Positions 59,318 through 64,000 of a stretch of DNA of 64,000 nt are shown here, piece after piece. The stretch lies in NCBI RefSeq assembly GCF_022344005.1, contig NZ_CP092191.1, positions 62,001 to 126,000 on the forward strand. The letters are read 5' to 3'. The position numbers were made by a program, and so were the translations under genes. Every line of letters begins with the position of its first letter. Positions within the stretch are counted from its first letter, which is position 1. The notes below the pieces were generated by a model. It was not told where the DNA came from. It was given only the letters and a program-made list of their open reading frames with translations, and searched no databases. The stretch is from Deinococcus sp. KNUC1210 (lineage in GTDB: Bacteria; Deinococcota; Deinococci; Deinococcales; Deinococcaceae).

Positions 59318-62196
59318 GTGGAAGACGCGGAGGTAGAACTCAAGCTGAGTGTGCTCGGTGTTCCGCTGCTGGTGCTCGGCGGTCATACGCTGTCAGTGAG
59401 TGGCAAGTCGCTGGCACTGGTGTGCTATCTGGCGCTGGAAGGAACGACGCGGCGGGGTGTGCTGGCTGATCTGTTCTGGAGCGACCGCAGCGAGGAAGAT
59501 GCGCGGCGCAACCTGAGACGCGAGCTGCACCGACTGCGGGCGACGCCGCTGGGAACCTCTCTGAAGGCGCACGATGACCTGCTGAGTCTGACGGCGGATC
59601 TGGATCTGAGCGCCTTCCGTGAGCTGAGCGCTCAGGGAGACGCTGCCCGGGCGGCGGCGCTGCTGCGGGGGCCGTTTCTGGATGGACTCGACCCGCCCGC
59701 TGCCCACGGCTTTTCGGAGTGGCGCGAGCGCTGGGCCACCGAGTTGCAGGAAGAGCAGATCTGGGCGCTGCTGACGCATGCTGCGGCCATCGGGTACCAG
59801 GAGCCGAGGCGGGCCGCCGAGCTGTACCACCGCTGTCTGCGCCTTGATCCGCTGCGCGAGCAGGTTCACCGGGAGCTGATCGGGCTGCATCTGCGCCTGG
59901 GGAATACGGGGCGGCCCAGGCGCAGTATCTGGCCCTCGAACGCCAGCTGATGGCAGATCTGGGGGTCCAGCCGCTGCCGGAAACACAGGCGTTGTATGCG
60001 CGTATTCGTCAGGAAGTGCAGGCCGCTCCCTCTCAGCTTCCACTGCCTGTGCCTGTCACGTCTCCTGCCAGCGAACTGGAACGGTGTCTTGCACGCCTGC
60101 CGCTGGTGGGCCGGGGCGCAGCGCTGACAGCCCTGGCCCGGCAACGCACCTCGCTGTTGACCGGAGCGGCGGGGGTGGGCAAGACCCGGCTGCTGCGCGA
60201 GTTTCTGGGCAGTTCGCGTGCGCTGATCCTTCAGGGAACCGCCGACCGACAGGCACAGGCCTACGCGCCGCTGATCGAGCTGTTCAGGATGCACGAGAAC
60301 GCGCTCGGCAGCCTGCCGACCGAGCTGCGCGGCGCGGTGCAGTGGCTGATGTCGCCGCCGGAACTGCGGGCCGTTCAGACGGCGGAGGCGAAGAGTGACC
60401 CCGTCCCGGACAGTCCGCTGTGGCCGGACGGTCATGCTCAGGCGGTGCAGCTGCTGGCGCGTGCCCTGCTCCAGCTTCAGGGCGCGGCGTCAGGACCGGG
60501 CGCGGTGCTGGTGGCCGAAGACGTGCATCTGCTCGACCTGCCCACGCTGGAAGTCGTGGTCGAGGTGCTGCGGCGCGGCGCGGGCCGGGTGCTGCTCACG
60601 GCGCGTGCCCACGAGTTGCAGGCCCGCCCGGACGTTTCTGCGCTGGTGGGCGAACTTCTTCAGGAGGGTCGACTCGTTCGGCACGCCCTGAACGATCTTT
60701 CCGAGGCCGAGGTGGGCGAACTGATCGGAGCGCTCACCGGGCAATCGGCCCCGCTGTTTGCCCGCAGGCTCTATCAGGCCACCGCCGGGCATCCGCTGTT
60801 TCTGCTGGAAACGCTGCGGGCGCTGGGTGAGTCGGGCGAACTGAGCGTGAGCGGCGGGCTGTGGGGCACGCCGTACGATCAGCAGACGGTGGACTATCAG
60901 GAAATTCCCATCGCCCGGAGTGTACGCCAGACCATTCTGGAGCGGGTCGAGCGGCTGGGCGACGCGGCGCGGCGGGTGCTGCACGCGGCAGCCCTGGCAT
61001 CCGAGCCGTTCGGTCCGTCCTCGCTGGGGCAGGTGTGTGCCCTGGGCGAATGGGAGGTGCTGGAGCTGCTGGAGCGTGCCGAGACGCTGGGACTGGTCAG
61101 GCCGATGCGGGAGGGATTTGGCTTCGAACACGACCTGTACCGTCAGGCCCTGAGCAGCGAGATCGGCGCGGCGCGGCGCAGCCTGATCCATCGTCAGCTC
61201 GCACGCAGCCTGCGCCAGCAGGACGCCGAGCCGGGGCTGATCGCTGTTCATCTGGAGGAAGCCGGAGAGAAGGCAGCGGCGTGGCCCTACTGGAACGAGG
61301 CGGGCCGGGCCGCCCTGCGGGTCTTCGCCTATTCGGACGCTCTGGCCCATTTCGAGCGGGCGCAGCAGGCGCTCGACTGCCTCAGAGACGAGCAGGAACA
61401 GGCGCGGCAGACCTACGCGCTTCAGAGCGCGATCAGTGACATCTGGCGCACGCTGGGCGAGTCGTCGCCGCGTCTGGAGGCGCTGGGGCGCATGCGCGGG
61501 GCGGCGGCGCGGCTGGCCGATCCGGAGTTGCGCGGTGGCAGCGCGACCAGACTGGCGGTGTACCACACCGAGCACGGCGAATATCAGCAGGCGGTGGACG
61601 CAGCCGAGCGGGCGCTGCACGATCTGGGACCCCTGATCAGCCGTGAGCGGCAGGCGGCCCTGATGATCGAGCGCGGCGCGGCTTACGCGTGTCTGGAGCG
61701 CTACGCCGAGGCAGTAGACGCCCTGACCCCCGCCCTCGACCTGACGCGGGGCGCTCAACCCGCCCAGCATGCCAACGTGCTGTACTGGCTGGGCCACTGC
61801 GCCTTTGTGCAGGGCGACCTAGCGCAGGCGCGGACCATCTACGAGCAGGCCATGCATGACCTGCCTCCCGAAACCCCCACACGCGGGCGGGTGCTGACGC
61901 TGTGGCGGCTGGGTCAGGCCCAGTGCCGCCTGGGACAGTGGCACGCGGCCATCCGGAGTCTGGAAGAAGCCGACGCGACGGCGCTGCGGATCGGTGCCCT
62001 GCCGCTGAGGACGAGCTGTCTGACGGCGCTGGCCGAGGTATATCTGGAGGCAGGGCACCTCGGGCAGGCCACGGCGCACCTCGATCTGGCCGATACCCTG
62101 AACTCGCAGGATGCCGACGAACAGCTTGAGATCGCCGAGCTGCGCGGACGACTGCAACAGGCCCGGACAGCAGCAGCCCGCTACAGCAGCAGCTGA
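59318..62196 (+). pseudogene. BTAD/SARP-type regulator with AAA ATPase and TPR repeats, frame broken at 59899-59902
   Basis: GTG 59318 follows GAGGAG. Residues 1-95 form a winged helix (LADLFWSDRSEEDARRNLRR), 100-240 the BTAD domain (YHRCLRLDPLREQVHRELIGLHLRLG). It derails after LRLG; one extra G in the G4 run gives EYGAAQAQYLALERQLMADLG and continues in the long frame. There follow a Walker A GAAGVGKTR near 280, Walker B VLVAEDVHLLD near 395 and TPR-like repeats from about 620 to the end. Total about 959 residues. It is a signal-integrating STAND-type transcription regulator; the genes immediately downstream are candidate targets. Confidence 0.82.
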
Positions 62197-62296
62197 GCCA
62201 CGCAACCACGGTACGGCGCAACAGGCCCCCTTCCGGTTTCGACTGCAACGCCCGTGCAACGCCCCTGCGCGTAGCGTCAGGCTGGAGGAACCGCGA

Positions 62297-62573
62297 ATGG
62301 GTGACATGGACGGGCAGCCAGACGAAGGCGCAGCGTGCGACGGGATGGAAGACGACGTGGGGGCCGCCGCAGAGCAGCCGGGCGACCTGACCGACGCCAT
62401 GTTGTATTCGGCCACCCTGAAAGTTCAGCTGTGGGTCAGTCCTGCGGGGCACACCCACGGATTCTCGGCGCGGATCATCGGGGCGACTGCTTTCCGAGCG
62501 GCAATTCAACGACCGTGAAGCCTTCGTGCGGTTCATCGAACGCCTCACCGACACACAGCCGGGTCTGCGGTGA
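62297..62573 (+). pseudogene. Small hypothetical protein, frame broken at 62480-62483
   Basis: ATG 62297 follows TGGAGG. The start is acidic (MGDMDGQPDEGAACDGMEDD), then reads LYSATLKVQLWVSPAGHTHGFSARIIG. It derails at a GGGG run; removing one G gives RLLSERQFNDREAFVRFIERL and a stop at 62571. The repaired product is about 91 residues. The stop overlaps the GTG start of the next gene, so the two are translationally coupled. No family is recognised. Confidence 0.6.
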
Positions 62574-64000
62574 GACGCAGGGCACCGCTGTCGCCGCTGA
62601 TCTCGCTGCTGGCCCTGATGGTCGTGGGCAGCGCGGGGGCCGAGGGAACCTTTCAGGTGCGCTATTTCCTGCCGTCTGCACCGTGGTGGAGCGGCCTGAG
62701 CGCCGATCTGAGCTGGCGTGGCGAGCTGCTGGGCGGTCAGCTCGATGCCCGTGCCAGCGCGTCGGGACTTGAGCAGCAGTCGTTGAGTGCCACCTACACC
62801 CATGAGCGCACGGTGCTGCTGGCCCAGTACGACGGCTCTCAGACGCTGTACGGCACAGGGCTGAAATCCGACGTGACGGCGCTGGTCTTCGCGCAGCAGG
62901 GCTTCGAGGGAGGGGAGAGCGGCCTGCGTCAACTGTCGCTGACTGCCCTGTACAGTTCGTCCACCACGCCCAGCTACGCCTACCGGGTCCTGAGCGGCGA
63001 CCTGAACGCGGGCGGCCAGTTCAGCCCTGAATGGAGCTGGACGCTGGGTGGCGGCCTCACCAGCAACGATTCGGGCCTGAGCGAGGCCTACACCGCCAGC
63101 AGCCTGAGTGAGCGGGTACGAGCGAGCGTCAGCGGCAAATTCGGGACCGAAGCTCCCTCGACCGTGTCGCTTCAGGGAAGCTGGGACGGCAGCCAGAGCC
63201 GCAGCGTCGACGGAGCCGGGACAGTGGTGGATGGCCCGACCAGCAGCCGTTTCGGGGTGAATGCCGCCGCGAGCACCCCACTCTCTGCTTTCGAAACCCT
63301 GAGCGGCAGCGCCCGCTACGACAGCTCGGGCGGCTACGGCGCGGATCTGAATCTGAACACCACGCGTCTGAGCGGCTGGACGCTGAGTGCGGGAACCACG
63401 CTGTACGGCCAGCAGGACAGCACCGATGCGGGCGGCAATCCGGTGACAGGCACGCCCGCTGCACTCGGCTGGACGGCCAGTCTCGTGCGTGCGCCGCAGC
63501 CCTGGGGTGTGCGCGTGGCCTACGCGGGCAACGGCGGCAGCAGTCCCAGCGAGCAGCTCGATATCGAGGCGCAGTACCAGCAGGGAAGTCTGGGCGTGCA
63601 GGTGGGCGGCGGCGTGACGCTGCGTCCGCTGACTACCACGGACGCAGCGAACTGGCTGCCCGCGTACCGTGCCAGCGTGGGCGCGAGTTTTCAGAGTGCG
63701 CCGCCTGCTCCGGGGATTCCGCCTGAACGTGCCGAGTCGCTCCAGGTGCAGCTGCGGCTGAGTGCGAGCGTCGCGCCGCTGCTCCTGGCCGACGGGACTG
63801 CCGACGAGCGTGCGGCGGGCAGCCTGAGCGGCAGCCTGAATTACACCAGCGGCCCCTACAGCCTGCAGTTTTCCTCCAGCCTGAGTTACAGCGGGTTCCT
63901 GACCGATCAGCCGTGGAGCGGCGAGGTGGGCCTTCAGGGACTGTACCGGGTGAGCGAGGCGCTGCAACTGAATGCCAGCGTGCGGTATCGGCCAGCCAGC
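62570..64000 (+). CDS. Secreted or outer-membrane beta-rich protein (3' truncated by window edge)
   Basis: GTG 62570 overlaps the preceding stop (GTGA). The product begins MRRRAPLSPLISLLALMVVGSAGA, a signal peptide, and is open to the window end (477 codons). The mature part alternates short hydrophobic and polar strands with many Ser, Gly, Thr and Tyr residues (for example LNYTSGPYSLQFSSSLSYSG), the pattern of an envelope beta-barrel or beta-repeat protein. I cannot name the family. It follows the BTAD regulator and a small coupled gene. Confidence 0.72.
   Translation, partial: MRRRAPLSPLISLLALMVVGSAGAEGTFQVRYFLPSAPWWSGLSADLSWRGELLGGQLDARASASGLEQQSLSATYTHERTVLLAQYDGSQTLYGTGLKSDVTALVFAQQGFEGGESGLRQLSLTALYSSSTTPSYAYRVLSGDLNAGGQFSPEWSWTLGGGLTSNDSGLSEAYTASSLSERVRASVSGKFGTEAPSTVSLQGSWDGSQSRSVDGAGTVVDGPTSSRFGVNAAASTPLSAFETLSGSARYDSSGGYGADLNLNTTRLSGWTLSAGTTLYGQQDSTDAGGNPVTGTPAALGWTASLVRAPQPWGVRVAYAGNGGSSPSEQLDIEAQYQQGSLGVQVGGGVTLRPLTTTDAANWLPAYRASVGASFQSAPPAPGIPPERAESLQVQLRLSASVAPLLLADGTADERAAGSLSGSLNYTSGPYSLQFSSSLSYSGFLTDQPWSGEVGLQGLYRVSEALQLNASVRYRPAS

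Noticed and set aside
61637..63967. 776-codon minus-strand frame opposite the regulator and envelope genes
   Set aside because: It crosses two plus-strand genes and reads as low-complexity Arg/Ala/Gln-rich sequence.

Overview
The window looks like part of a secondary replicon (megaplasmid or second chromosome) of a Deinococcus-type bacterium. It is GC-rich with strong codon bias. Many genes have a TANNNT -10 box 5-7 bases before the start codon, the leaderless-transcript arrangement known from Deinococcus. It carries a UvrA2-type excinuclease and families common in that genus. A plasmid-style initiator gene (54613-53147, minus) lies beside an array of nine direct repeats with a perfect DnaA box (52805-53153). 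A parA-parB pair (39375-37562, minus) is followed by two copies of a 19-bp palindrome that look like parS.

Layout. 1-2795: Lrp regulator, glutamine synthetase-like ligase and amidohydrolase in a tight operon, the two halves of fungal FluG encoded separately. 3.5-10 kb: a GH130 mannoside enzyme, then a leftward surface-glycan operon (glycosyltransferase, UDP-galactopyranose mutase, GH1-like hydrolase, family 2 glycosyltransferase). 10.4-13.6 kb: beta-lactamase-fold hydrolase, TetR regulator and a divergent NmrA-like reductase. 13.7-18.4 kb: a multi-PAS/GAF/HD-GYP c-di-GMP phosphodiesterase and a GH125 alpha-mannosidase. 18.5-21.4 kb: TetR, SDR and MFS genes with two shared operators. 21.5-23 kb: arsR-arsC-aquaporin. 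23-30 kb: mixed transporters, a TMEM175-like channel and an aldo/keto reductase. 30.4-32.3 kb: an RNA ligase/HD-Pnk RNA-repair operon. 32.6-36.6 kb: aldo/keto reductase, old yellow enzyme and MFS exporter. 36.9-39.4 kb: partition locus. 40-45.4 kb: WGxxGxxG-type exported protein, uvrA2 and a xanthine dehydrogenase-type subunit. 45.9-52.1 kb: exported proteins of unknown role, SDR and a phosphotransferase. 52.8-54.7 kb: replication origin and rep. 55-64 kb: GGDEF-EAL protein, RsgA, a BTAD/AAA/TPR regulator and a cell-envelope gene pair.

Ten genes are broken by a single-base indel that, when repaired, restores a convincing family C-terminus. Most of these lie in short G or C runs. This many in 64 kb points to homopolymer errors in the assembly more than to mass decay, so those genes are probably intact in the organism. 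They are typed here as pseudogene only because the given sequence does not read through.

The most interesting items are the RNA-repair operon, the fusion of two Phd-like domains to ParA next to a parS-like pair, and the phased iteron origin with a further iteron in the rep promoter. No rRNA, tRNA, CRISPR array or intact insertion sequence was seen.
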